From Tolypeutes matacus (taxonomy: Eukaryota > Chordata > Mammalia > Cingulata > Chlamyphoridae), in contig JAKSZT010053928.1 of the NCBI GenBank assembly GCA_026826555.1, positions 344,042 through 408,041 on the forward strand: a stretch of DNA of 64,000 nucleotides. The letters are read 5' to 3'. Of the stretch, positions 1 through 11,349 are shown in pieces (the stretch's first letter is position 1; each line of letters begins with the position of its first letter). The notes beneath the pieces were generated by a model, which did not search any database, was not told where the DNA came from, and saw only the letters and a program-made list of their open reading frames with translations. The position numbers and the translations under genes were made by a program.

Positions 1-1890
1 ATTTCTGTCCAAAGAACAAGAGTATTTATGTCTCTCTAGTCTGTACTTGTTTCCAGGAAGCATCCTCCAAGGTTGTCAGATTATTTTTTTGGACTCTAGA
101 CATTTTTACTTGGATTACTTACTATTACCTTAGAAAATATTCAATCTTGGGAGAAGAATGCAATTCTTCTAAAGTCATCTGTGACCAGTTTTGTTAACCA
201 GCAAAATGACATTTCCAAAGACAGTGAACACATCTATTAATGTCCCAAAGCTCAAAGCAACAATAGTGTGAAGTACATTTATCTAACATACTTCAGATCC
301 TCTGAACTGCTTGCCTCAACCACTGTCCTTTTCCCTTTGTCTATCTATGTTGCCTCTCCTCTCTCCACTTCCTTCCCTTGTGCTTTCTATTTCCTCTTTC
401 CTGACATCCCACATCTGTCTTTCCTTTTGTGTAATTGCTTCCCCTTTCCACCCCCAACTTCCCCGCTGCTCTTCTCTTTCCTATCCTCCCTCCCATCCTG
501 TCTTTCATCTTGCCTCTCTCTTTTTTCCTTATTCTCTTTTCTCTTTTTCCAACTTCCTCTTTTTGCCCTCTGAATTTATTGACCTTAATATAAAACTGAT
601 ATCACATTAAAAACAGTGTGTGAGAAAATAAATATTTATTTTAATTTTAAAATCAGATGAATCTGTGTGTCCATAGGCTGCCCTCAAAAAACAACTCTTT
701 TTCACTTCCGTGTGACCTGATTGTATCCTTCTTTGTAATTTTAAATTTTAAATTTTAAATATTTGTTTTTCTTTAAACATAAACAGATTTTATTTCTTTT
801 AATATATCACTCCATGTGGCCCTTGGTTGTAATTTATTTCCCATGAGTTAATATCTTGCAATATGTAAAGGAACTTGCCCCTTATGTACATCCTAAGTAG
901 AGCATGTTACAGGGAAATTGGTATTTAAACACTTGGTATACAGTATCCAGGCTTTTATTAAAATGAGAACAGTGATAAACACTATTTCTTTGGTACATCT
1001 TTTAGCCTGCTATCTACCAGCAACTCATAGCAACAGCAACACAGAAGTTACCATGCCAGCAATTCTCAGGCTGATGGATTGTTTGAGGTCTTGTCTGTTA
1101 ACCTAAAGTTCCTGATGGTGAATATCCCCTGCAGGGCTCTCTCTAGCTCTTTTTTTTCCCCCTTTGTATTCAGAAAAGAAATCTTTTCCAGCCTCCTGAA
1201 TGTACCAGGAAGCAAGTGGGATTTTATCGCCCTTGTTATTATATTACTTCTCCCCAGTGTATTAATGCTCAGAAGCTTGCTTAGTCATTTGTAAAATTCA
1301 GCCACAGGACTTGATCTGCTCTTCCATGACAATCCATCAGAGGGAAAGTCAACCAAACTTTATAAGCTGTATCACAATGTTTCTGAAAGCTGATGTTTTC
1401 TCTTGACTAAAAATCACATTGGACCTTTACATCTGCATCTCTCTTCATTATTTCTAGCAAAGCGTAATGCCGTGCCTGTGTGTGGTAGTATTTTTTGTTT
1501 ATTTTTTTACTACCTCAGCTGTAGGAAAGGTAATTTTTTTCCTTCCTTGATAAAGGAACCCATTTATTTATGAATGCATGCGAATTCTCTATAACTGTAT
1601 AAATACACTAATTAATTAATACACTAATGAATAGGCCAGTTTTTCAACATTTGAAACGGGAAAACTTGAATGATGAGCATCAGGCTACTTTATTTTCCTT
1701 CCTTTTCTTTCATGGCTGTCACCTTTGATAAATCACTATTTTCCTAAGGAGACATGCATAGTAAAATGATAACTACTATTATTATTACAGTGGAAATAAT
1801 AGTTTTCCATTTTCATTTTCTCTTTGCAGAAATCCCATCTATAAATTCAGTGCACTTGGAACTAAAAGTAATGTTATCTTTATTTGAATA
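1..1890. other. Intronic sequence, no gene recognised
   Basis: AT-rich DNA with a pyrimidine-rich stretch at about 330-570 (sense-strand C/T), which produces low-complexity open frames rich in Ser, Phe, Leu and Pro. A short ATTTTAAA-type tandem lies near 738-762. No splice-bounded exon, repeat family or pseudogene was recognised. Confidence 0.6.
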
Positions 1891-1894
1891 CGAC

Positions 1895-2055
1895 TCTGAG
1901 CCTGGCACCTTCACATAATTATCTCATGTGATCTTCATAATAATCCAGGGAGAAAGGTGAAGTGAGTGTTATCATCCTCATTTACAGATTTGGAAACAAG
2001 CACCTGAGGTCACAGGGCCATAAGTGGCAGAACTGGGACCTGAGTCTTCATTCCT
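1895..2055 (-). repeat. MIR SINE remnant
   Basis: The stretch containing TTACAGATTTGGAAACAAGC, CTGAGGTCACAGGGCCA and AGTGGCAGAACTGGGACC is the reverse complement of the MIR core (the characteristic 'lower counts, gene-like' tRNA-derived ancient SINE). Diverged and without clear ends. Confidence 0.75.
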
Positions 2056-2745
2056 CCACCACAGTTTTTCCTGCTCTTGTGTGTTGAGAAAGACTAATAA
2101 ATAACACTTCTCTTCCCTGTCCCGAACAGACTAAGATGAGAAATAATACAGAAGAGCAAGGCAGGATGGGACATTAAAATGCCATCTTTAGGCTCTCTTT
2201 CCCTGGAGGAGCCCGCACCAAATCTTGTGTATTTCTGTCCTTCCCTCCCATTTCTTAACAAGTTCTGTTCTTTTCCATTTCCCAATAAATTCTTTTTGCT
2301 GGCCTAACTAAAAAAAATAAAAAATAAATGCCATCTTTATAACTTTTGAAGCTGACCCTGAGATATGGGCTTACATTTATGGGCATTTAAGTTTTCTAAT
2401 ATGCCACTCCAGAATTACATAGACCTACCCTCCTAGGTACAGACAGCTCTGGATGCCCATAGACCTCTCCACACAAGGAGCTTGTCTCTTTGAAACTTAC
2501 AGCATTGAGTAACAGAGCAGAAGGCATGCTTTCTACAGGCAGCCTAGCTGCTAAAGAGGTAGAGGAGGAACGGACTGGGCTATGCCCTGATAGTCTCCTT
2601 AGCACCCAATCAGATAACTCACTTGACTTCCACCAGGAGGAGCAGGGCATGAGTCCAAAGGCTGGAGAAGTTAAGGGAAATCACTCCTCATGGAATCCAG
2701 GGGAGTGGGAAGGGTTATTCCTCTTCTCATATATACCATGCCACC

Positions 2746-3316
2746 TGTATTAGTCAGCCAAAGGGGTGCTAATGCAAAATACCAGAAATTGGTTGGCTTT
2801 TATAAAGGGTATTTATTTGGAGTAGAAGCTTACAGTTACCAGGCCATAAAGTGTAAATCACGTCCCTCACCGAAGTCTGTTGCCTTGTATTGGAGCAAGA
2901 TTGCTGCCAATGTCTGCCAAGAGTTCAGTTTTTCTGGGTTCCTCTCTTCCCGGGGCTTGTTTCTCTCTGGTCTCAGCTGCCTTGCTCTCTCCACAAGGCC
3001 AGCTGTAGACTATCAGGCAACCTTCTCTGTCTCTCTCCCCAGGGGTCGATTCTCTCCGGGCTCAGCTGCTCTGCTCCTCTGTGTGCTTAGTTTTCCTGGG
3101 CTCCAGCTCAAAACTCCAACTAACTCCTGTGCCTTGTCATTTTCTCTGTGAGTCCCCACCCACCAGGGGGGCGGGGACTCAAAGTCCTACTGATGTGGCC
3201 CAATCAAAGCCCTAATCATAAATTAATCAAGTAAAAGTGAAACCTCTGACAGACCAGTTTCCAAACATAATCCAATTCCTATTTTTGGAATTCATAAATA
3301 ATACCAAACTGCTACA
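2746..3316 (-). repeat. Solo LTR with 5-bp target duplication
   Basis: A 571-bp element begins TGTATTAGTC and ends GCTACA on the plus strand, so it has the TG...CA ends of an LTR. It is flanked on both sides by CCACC (2,741-2,745 and 3,317-3,321). A 5-bp duplication is the ERV-L/MaLR class signature. A second, SINE-interrupted copy lies at 41,041-41,902. Strand is assigned by analogy with MLT2-type LTRs, which end CTAATACA. No internal retroviral sequence remains, so it arose by LTR-LTR recombination. I do not know its Repbase name; it looks xenarthran-specific. Confidence 0.85.
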
Positions 3317-3364
3317 CCACCTCTCAAATAGGTTGTTAAATCAGAAGTGTTGAGAGAACTCTTT

Positions 3365-3645
3365 CTCCTGTCCCATATCCCATCTATCCTCCTGTCCCTG
3401 CCTTATCTTCCTCATCCTCAGTTGCTGAAGCCAGAAAGCTGGGGATCATTTTTCAGTTCTTTCCTTTTATTTACCCACTGTATTAAATCCATCAGAAAGT
3501 TCTTTTGATTTATTCTTTAAAACAGATCTCGAGTCTGTCCATATTCCTCCATCTCCACTGCCATAACCCCTGTTCAAGTCACCATTATCTCTCACCTAGA
3601 TTGTTGAAATTGCCTCCTGTCTCCCTAAATCTACATTTAACTATT
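3365..3645 (-). repeat. LINE-2 (L2) remnant
   Basis: Phrases such as CCATTATCTCTCACCTAGAT and TTGAAATTGCCTCCTGTCTC match the reverse complement of the L2 ORF2 3' region. Strongly diverged. Ends uncertain. Confidence 0.55.
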
Positions 3646-3699
3646 TCCCACATAGTAAGTTTATGAGGAAACAAGGAGTCCATTTTGGGTAGCAGGGAC

Positions 3700-3910
3700 T
3701 TGTTACCTTAGTCACCTTCATTTTGAAGACTTATGGAAGGCCTGTGAGCAGGAGAGGGACTCAAACTTAGGCTGCCTTCTACTCATTGCCTATGGGAACT
3801 TGGGCAGATGACCTTATCTCTGTGAATCTCAGTCTTCATATTCAACTTTGGAGGGCTAGAAAAATAATTTCTAAAACTTTTCCAGTTCTAAAATTCCATG
3901 TTAATTATGG
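3700..3910 (+). repeat. Probable MIR remnant
   Basis: GAACTTGGGCAGATGACCTT followed by TCTGTGAATCTCAGTCTTCA resembles the MIR core in the sense direction. Diverged; head region weak. Confidence 0.45.
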
Positions 3911-4329
3911 AATCACAGAAAAGAAACCGTTCAAAGCCATTTTTCCCAAAGATGTAGAATGAGCAGCTTTGTAGCAAGTTATGCTTAGTGTTGAATGAGC
4001 CTCATGTCTGAGCCACTCGTAATATGACCAGGGGCTGCTCCAGGATGTTACAGGAGGCTCTCAAACTGCCACCTGGCTGAAAGCATGGACTAGGGTATTT
4101 GTAATAAAGCTCTATTTGTGTAGAAATCATGTTGTCTTTATATATTGTATGCTTATTTGGGATGGTTTGGAATAAGCTGTTCCTTGGTTCTGCAGCTGAG
4201 TAAAAGAAATGATGTGGGTTCTGGGTCTTCCCATCAACTTCATCAGCTAATTATAATGTCATAGGATCTGTGTCTCTGTGTCTTTCTGTCTCCATGTCAA
4301 AAATCAAAGAACATTTTCCTGTATAATTA

Positions 4330-4450
4330 TTCCAATCTAAGAACACTAATGAGACCCAGTTGTACAGTTGAAGAAACTTGAGCCACAGAAAGATTAAGTA
4401 ACTTTCCCAAGGTCACACAGCTAGTAAATTAGATAGCCAGTAGACTGTAT
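4330..4450 (-). repeat. MIR SINE remnant
   Basis: The block GAAGAAACTTGAGCCACAG and AGGTCACACAGCTAGTAAAT is a clear antisense MIR core, immediately left of the first L1 3' end. Confidence 0.8.
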
Positions 4451-5884
4451 GGCACCATAATCTCTGTTCTTTTTTTAAAATAAAATTTTATTGAAGTATA
4501 TCATTCATACATGAACATACATAAACAATAAGTGTATAGTAAAAGTTGTGAACTTAAGAAACAAACATACATATCATACAAAGCTCCCATACATCTCCCC
4601 TCCACCAACACCTTGTATTGTTGTGAACCATATGTTACACACTATGAAAGAGCATCGTCAAAATATACTACTAACTGTAGCCCTTATCTTACATTTGGTG
4701 TATTTTTCCTCCAATCCACCAAATATTAGCACACTGTATTAGTATTATATATTTGTTATGCTTCATGAGTGAACATTCTCATATTGTTCTGTTAACCACA
4801 GTCCATTTTCCACCACTGGATTCCCTGTGTTTTACAGCCCCATGTTTTGTACAGGCCATTCAAAGGGTACATACGGTGACTCTCGTTTTCCTCAGAGAGT
4901 TGTGCTGTCATCCCCGCAGTCAATTTCAGAGCATTTTCATTACTCCAAAAGGAAAATCCCATACCCCCTTAACACCCCTCTATAATTGTCTCTTAGAATT
5001 GGTATAATGTCTTCTTTGCCATTGCTGCAAAAATATTATAATATTACTGTTAACTACCATCCATAAGTTACATTAGTTGTAATTTTTTTGAGCATCACCA
5101 TATTCTTAAAACTTTGTAAAAGAAGAACATTCTTATACTATTAACCACAATCTTCATCCACCACTGAAATCATTATGTAATACATAAACTAGATTATTCT
5201 CTTGTTTCCTTTCAATTGACATTTACATCCACAGACTACCTCTTTCAACCACAATCTCATTTATAATCAGCAGTGTTGGTTATACACACTAAAATGTGTT
5301 ACCATTAAGTCTATTCATTTGTCACACTTTTACAATAAACCTTATTAAAAATTCTAAGCATCAGTTCCCATTCTCAACCCACATTCTATTTCCTAGGAAC
5401 CTATACTCTAGAGTTTATCTCTGTGAGTTTACTCGTCATATTTAGTTCATATTAATGAGACCATACAATATTTGTCCTTTGGTGCCTGGCTTACTTCACT
5501 CAACATAATATCCTCAAGGTTCATCCATGATGTCATGTGCATCCCGATTTCATTGCTTCTTACAGCTGAATAATATTCCATTGCATGTATATACCACATT
5601 TTGCTTAGCCATTCATCAGTTGATGGACACCTGGGCTGATTCTATATTTTAGCAATTGTGAATAATGCTGTTATGAATATCAGTGTGCAAATGTCAGTTC
5701 GTGTCCTTGCTTTCTGTTCTTTTGAATACATTCCTAGTAATGGGATTGCTGGATTATGCAGCAGTTTTTTTTTTTTTATTTTTTATTTTTTTTTTATTTT
5801 TTATTTATTTTTATTGTGGGTAAAAATCAAAATTCTCACAATACATAAAACATTTGCAAAATGATATATAAATATATATGCATA

Positions 5885-6057
5885 GGGAAGCGGCTGTGGC
5901 TCAATCAGTGGGGCTCCCGTTTGCCATATGGGGGGCCCCGGGTTCGGTTCCCGGGGCCTCCTGGTGAAGGCAGGCCCGCCCGCACGGTGTGGTTGGCTGA
6001 CCCAGCGAGCACAAGCAGCAAGGGGGGGATAAATGAATGAATAAATAAAATCTTTAA

Positions 6058-6078
<21 letters not shown>
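5885..6078 (+). mobile_element. tRNA-derived SINE, DAS-III type
   Basis: Full-length copy: head GGGAAGCGGCTGTGGCTCAA carrying the pol III A box, B box GGTTCGGTTCC near 5,941, a GC-rich middle (GCCCGCCCGCACGG, CTGACCCAGCGAGC) and tail ATAAATGAATGAATAAATAA plus poly(A). It is flanked by ATATATATGCATA-like sequence on each side (target duplication blurred by the following TA repeat). Inserted into the 3'UTR of L1 copy 1. Confidence 0.9.
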
Positions 6079-6097
<19 letters not shown>

Positions 6098-6102
6098 TAT
6101 GC
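6077..6102. repeat. (TA)n microsatellite
   Basis: Uninterrupted TA dinucleotides following the SINE poly(A) tail; likely grown from tail plus AT-rich target duplication. Confidence 0.85.
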
Positions 6103-6118
6103 ATATATGTGTATTTGC

Positions 6119-6540
6119 TTATAAAAATGTTATTTACATATATTTTAAGAGGTGCTTAGATTACCCAAAATTACACGGAACCCACTGGGATTCCCATGTT
6201 GCCCACCTCCCACACCTCCCACCACATCCCACACAAACATCTCCCACAAGTGTGGCCCACCACCCTCAATGAACTTACACATCCTGGAGCCTTGCCACCA
6301 ACCATAGACCACAGTTCACACCGTAAACCACACTCTCTCCCACTCAGTTCTGAGTGGTGTGTGCTGATTTAAAATGGCCTGCATCCGTTGCCACAGCGGT
6401 ACTCAGGACAACCTCTAACTCCCAAAGAAGCCCCTGTATTTCAACTGCTCATCCCCTCCCTACCCCAAAAGTGTCAAGTGGCCACTGGCTCCACCTCATT
6501 GTTATCCTCTCCAGCACTTGTTTTTTCTTTTTTTTTTAGA
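6119..6540 (-). mobile_element. Family A non-autonomous element, 3' portion
   Basis: Diverged copy of the repeat also found at 10,772, 12,891, 13,546 and 51,202. Shared landmarks on the plus strand: TGCTTAGATTAC, GGGATTCCCATGTTGCCC, ATGAACTTACACATCCTGGA, AATGGCCTGCATC. It interrupts the 3'UTR of L1 copy 1. Confidence 0.75.
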
Positions 6541-7860
6541 ATAATGGTTCTGTAAGGTGTGAAATGGTATCTCATTGTAGTTTTGATCTGCATTTCCCTA
6601 ATAGCTAGTTATGTTGAACATTTTTTTTCATGTGCTTTTTGGCCACTTGTGTTTCCTCTTTGGAGAAATATCTGTTCAAGTCTTTTGCCCATTTTTAAAT
6701 TGGGTTGCTTGTCTTTTTTATCATTGAGTTGTATGGTCTCTTTATATAACATGGATATCAAACCCTTGTCGGATATGTGGTTTCCAAATATTTTCTACCA
6801 TTGAATAGGCTGCCTGTTTACTTTCTTGATAAAGTCTTTTGAAGAGCAAAAGTGTTTAATTTTGAAGAGGTCCCATTTATCTATTTTGTATTTCATTGCT
6901 TGTGATTTGGGTGTAAGGCTTAAGAAGATACTGCCTACCAGAAGATCTTGAAGATGTTTCCCCACATTTTCTTCTAGAAGTTTTATGGTTGTATCTTTTA
7001 TATGTAGATCCTTGATCCATTTTGAGCTACTATTTGTATAAGCTGTGAAAAACAGTCCTCTTTCTTTCTTTTGGATATGGATATCCAGTTCTACCAGCAC
7101 CATTTGTTGAATAGACTGTTTTGGCCCAGCTGGGTGGGCTTGACAGCCTTGTCAAAAATCACTTAACCATAAATGTGAAGGTCTATTTCTGAATTCGGCA
7201 TATTGGTCTGTTTTCTTTTATTAGGTACTGCCTATGAACTAGAGAGATTCTTTCCCCTCTATTTGAGAATGTAGCAGGACTCCCCAGGATGAGAGTTTAA
7301 TATTTTCTTGTTTATTGTATGGGTCTCCACCCACTGAAATAACACCCTATGACAAGATGAACACACTCATATTTTATAGAAGCTTGCCCCAGGTGCACTC
7401 TTTCCCACACATTCCCCCACCACTGATACCCTGCACTGGTGACCCTCTCCTGCCATATTTACCAAAAGAACATTCCCACAATTGTTTTTTCAACCACACA
7501 CCTCTATCTCCACAGAATTCACCTGTTCCTTCCTCCAGCCTTCCTCCCAATTCCATGGATAGTCCAAAACACCCCAAACCCTGCTCACCTTCACACTCAA
7601 GCACCATCAACCCTACTCATATTGCTGCACCATCACCACCTCCATCCACTGCCAAACCACCCCCTTCTACCTTATCATAGTGTCTGTCCAGATTGAGCAT
7701 TGGCTCACCACTCTCTACTCCCTTTTTCTCTCTTGGCAAACTCTTCCAGACTCTAGTTCTGTGAGTCTGTTCAATATGCTTAGGTCATACCATTGAGTTC
7801 ATGTAATATTTGTCCTTTAGTGACTGGCTTACTTCATTCAACATAAGGTCTCCAAGATTT

Positions 7861-8044
7861 TTTTTTTTTTTTTTAAGATTTTATTTATTTATTCATTTAT
7901 GCCCCCCTTGATGCTTGTGCTCGCTGGGTCAGCTAACCATGCCGTGCGGGCGGGCTTGCCTTCACCAGGAGACCCCGGGAACCGAACCCGGGGCCTCCCA
8001 TATGGTAAACGGGAGCCCTACTGATTGAGCCACAGCCGCTTCCC
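7861..8044 (-). mobile_element. SINE, DAS-III type
   Basis: Antisense full-length copy: T-rich tail with ATTTATTTATTCATTTATG, GC-rich middle, B box (GGAACCGAACCCGGGG antisense) and head ending GCCGCTTCCC. Target duplication AAGGTCTCCAAGA (7,845) / AAGGTCTTCAAGA (8,045). Inserted in L1 copy 2. Confidence 0.92.
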
Positions 8045-8511
8045 AAGGTCTTCAAGAGTCATCCATGTTGTCATGTGTGTTAAAACTTCATTTCTTCTTA
8101 CAGTTGAATAATATTCCATTGTATGTATATACCACATTTTGCTTACCCATCCATTTGTTGATGGACACTTGGGTTGCTTCCAACTTTTGGCAATAGTGAA
8201 CAATGCTGCTATGAACATTGGTGTGCATGTATCTGTTCATGTCCCTGCTTTCCATTCTTTTGGATGTACACCTAGTAGTGGGATTGCTGGGTCATATGGC
8301 AATTCTGTAATTACCTTCCTGAGGAACTGCAAACCATTCTCCACAATGGCTGCACCATTCTCCATTCCTACTAGCAGTGGATGAGGGTTCACATTTCTCC
8401 ACATCCTCACCAACACTTGTAGTTTTCTGGTTTTTGTTGTTGCTGTTATTGTTGTTGTTTGTTTTTAAAATGGTAGCCAGTCTAATTTAGGTAAAATATC
8501 TCATTGTAGCT

Positions 8512-8606
8512 TTTTTTTTTTTTTTTAGGTACTGAGGGCTGGGGATTGAACTGGGACTTTATATGTGGTAAGCCAGCGCTCAACCACTGAGCCACGTTGG
8601 CTTCCC
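8512..8606 (-). mobile_element. Short tRNA-derived SINE (DAS-I-like monomer)
   Basis: T tract, then GGTACTGAGGGCTGGGGATT and CAACCACTGAGCCACGTTGG: antisense tRNA-type B and A boxes with no GC-rich middle. Inserted in the L1 copy 2 3'UTR. Confidence 0.8.
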
Positions 8607-9586
8607 TTTTATTAATACAAATATTACATGAACTCAATGGTATGGCCTAAGCATATTGAACAGACTCACAGAACTAGAGTCTGGAAGAGTTTACCAAGAG
8701 AGTTTGCCTGTTCATTTTGCTTGCTGTCTGTTCTTTTTTCAAGGAGCTAGTGGTGATGAGCATCTTTTCATGTGCTTTTTTAACCATTTGTATTTCCTCT
8801 TTGCAAAAGTGTATTCAAATCTCTTGCCCATGTTTTAAATGGATTGTCATTTTATTTTCAAGATTTAAGATTTCTTTATATATGCTGGATATTAGACCCT
8901 TATCAAATAAATGGTTCCCAAATATTTTCTCTCATTGAGTAGGCTGCCTTTTCACTTTCTCTACAAACTCCTTTGAAACGCAAAAGTTTTTAATTTTGAG
9001 AAGGTCCCATTTATCTTTTTTCCTTTCATTTCTTGCACTTTGGGAGTAAAGTTTATGAAAGCATTTCCTACTACAAGATCTCATAAATGCTTCCCACATT
9101 ATCTTTTAGGGAGCTTTATGGACTATATTTAGGTCTTTGATCCATCTTGGGTTAATTTTTGTATAGGGCAGGAGATAGTGATCCTCTATCATTCTTTTGG
9201 ATATGGATATCCAGTTTTCCCAGCACCATTTATTGAAGAGGCTGTTCTGCTCAATTGAGTGGGCTTGGTGGCCTTGTCGAGTATCAGTTGGCCATATATG
9301 TGTGGGTCTATGTTAGAACTCCATTCAGTTCCATTGGCCAGTATGTCTATCCTTGGGCTAGTACCATGTGATTTTGACCACTGTAGCTTTGCAGTATGCT
9401 TTAAAGTCAGGTAGTGTGATTTTTCCAATTCCATTTCTTTTTCAATATATTTTTGGCTATTTGGGGCTCCTTGCCCTTCCAAATAAATTTAATAATTGGC
9501 CTTTCCAGTTCAGTAAAAAGTACTGTTATAATTTTTATTGGGATTGCATTAAATCTGTAAATCAATTTGGGTAGTATAGACATCTT

Positions 9587-9690
9587 TTTTTTTTTTTTTT
9601 TTTTTTTTTACCAGGAGGTACCGGGGATCAAACCCCAGTCTCTCCATATGGTAGACAGATGCCAAACCTCTTGAGCCACATCCGCTTCCC
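9587..9690 (-). mobile_element. Short tRNA-derived SINE with exact target duplication
   Basis: T tract of about 23, ACCAGGAGGTACCGGGGATC, CCATATGG and GAGCCACATCCGCTTCCC. Flanked by AGTATAGACATCTT at 9,573-9,586 and 9,691-9,704, an exact 14-bp duplication. Young insertion in L1 copy 2 ORF2. Confidence 0.92.
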
Positions 9691-10771
9691 AGTATAGACA
9701 TCTTAATGATATTTAGTCTTCCAATCCATGAACATGGAATATTCTTCCATTTACTTAGGTCTTCTATGATTTCCTTTAATACTGTTGTGTAGTTTTCTAT
9801 GTATAAGTCCTTTACATCCTTAGGTAAGTTTATTCCTAGATATTTCTTTTAGTTGCTATTGTAAATGGAATTTTTTCTTGATTTCCACCTTAGGTTGCTC
9901 ATTATTAGTGTATATAAATACTGCTGATTTTTACATGTTGATCTTATACCCTGCCACTTTACTGAACCCATTTATTAGCTCTAGAAACTTTATTGTAGAT
10001 TTTTCATGGCTTTCTATATATAGGATCATGTTATCTGCAAATAGTGAAAGTTTTACAACTTCCTTTCCAATTTGGATGCTTTTTATTTATTTTTCTTGCC
10101 TAAGTGTTCAAGCAAGTACTTCTAGTACAATGTTAAATAAGATCAGTGACAGTGGGCATCCTTGTCTTGTTCCAGATCTTAGAAGGAAAGCCTTTAGCAT
10201 TTCACTATTAAGTATGATGTTAGCTGTGGGTTTTTCATATATACTCTTTATCATTTTGAAGGTGTTCCTTCTATTCCTATCTTTGGAAGTGTTTTTATCA
10301 AGAAAGAATGCTGTATCTTGTCAAATGCTTTTTCTGCATCTATAGAGATGATCATATGATATTTTTCCTTTCAATCTGTTATTATGATGTATTACATTGA
10401 TTGATTTTCTTATATTGAACCATCCTTGTATACCTGGGATAAAACCCGCTTAATCATGGTGTATAATTAGTTTGATACATTGTTGAGTATGATTAGCACA
10501 TATTTTGAAGAGGATTTAGCATCTAAGTTCATTAGAGAGATTGGGTTGTAGTTTTTTTTTCTTATGGCATCTTTATATGGCTTTGGTATTAGGGTGATGG
10601 CATCATAGAATGACTTAGGTAATGTTCCCTCTACTTCTATTTTTTGGAAGAGTTTAAGCAGGACTGGTGTTAGTTCTTTGTGGAATGATTGGTAGAATTC
10701 ATCTGTGAAGCCATCTGGTCCTGGGTTTTTCTTGGTTGGAAGCTTTTGTTTGTTTGTTTGTTTGTTTGTTA

Positions 10772-11349
10772 ATATTATTTTAATTTTTTTTAAAAGATAC
10801 TTAGATTACACAAATGTTACAAAAAATATATAGGGATTCCCATATGCCCTGCTCCCCACACCTCCCACACCTTCCCACATAAACAACATCCTTCATTAGT
10901 GTGGCACATTCATTGCAATTGATAAATGCATCCTGGGGCGTTTTCATTGAGCATGGACCATAGTTCACATTGTAGTTTACACTGTCTCCTACACAATTCT
11001 GCAGGCAATGGGAAGATATATAATGGCCTATATCTGTCATTGCAATGCCATTCAGGATGATTCCCAAGTCCTGAAAATGCCCCTGCATTACACCTGTCTT
11101 TCCCTCCTCCTGCCTACAGAGCCTCCAGTGGCCACTGCCTCCACATCAATGATATAATTTCTTCCATTGCTAAAATCCCAATAAGTCTATAGTAGAATAC
11201 CAGTAAGTCCACTCTAGTCCATACTCCATTCCTCAGTCCTGAGGATTCTGGGATAGTGATGTCTACTCCACCTCTAATTGATAAGGGCTTCCATCCCATA
11301 CAGCGGATGGATGGGACTCTCTTGCTTGCGATTGTAGGCTCTCTCGGTT
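10772..11349 (-). mobile_element. Family A non-autonomous element
   Basis: Antisense copy starting with a T/A-rich tail after (GTTT)n and ending GGCTCTCTCGGTT. Approximate duplication GGTTGGAAGCTTTT / GGTTGGGAGGTTTTT flanks it. Its frames (for example 11,088-10,801 minus) recur in other copies, but no known protein domain is visible. It interrupts ORF2 of L1 copy 2. Confidence 0.8.

Larger units (their letters stand above)
4471..7204 (-). mobile_element. Antisense L1, 3' end and ORF2 C-terminus (L1 copy 1)
   Basis: The element starts at left with a T-rich tail and a 3' end beginning TTTTATTGAAGTATATCATT, also seen at 48,143 and 57,409. The 3'UTR runs to about 5,760, is interrupted by nested insertions (poly-T tract, SINE at 5,885, family A at 6,119), then resumes at 6,541 with the conserved antisense L1 text ATGGTATCTCATTGTAG. 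Minus-strand frame 7,103-6,795 encodes an ORF2p C-terminal segment (DKWDLFKIKHFCSSKDFIKK). Only about 130 codons of ORF2 remain before a second L1 begins at 7,205, so it is 5' truncated. Dead copy. Confidence 0.85.

Noticed and set aside
5885..5957. Candidate tRNA gene (A and B boxes)
   Set aside because: It is the head of a DAS SINE with GC-rich body and A-rich tail; no proper cloverleaf acceptor pairing was found.
7315..7680. 121-codon proline- and serine-rich open frame on the plus strand
   Set aside because: It lies across the antisense L1 3'UTR and a related frame occurs at 15,529-15,933 in another copy; it is a repeat shadow.
10801..11088. Cysteine-rich small protein frame (minus strand)
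   Set aside because: Recurs in other family A copies with different stops; no conservation of a start or frame between copies that I can see.
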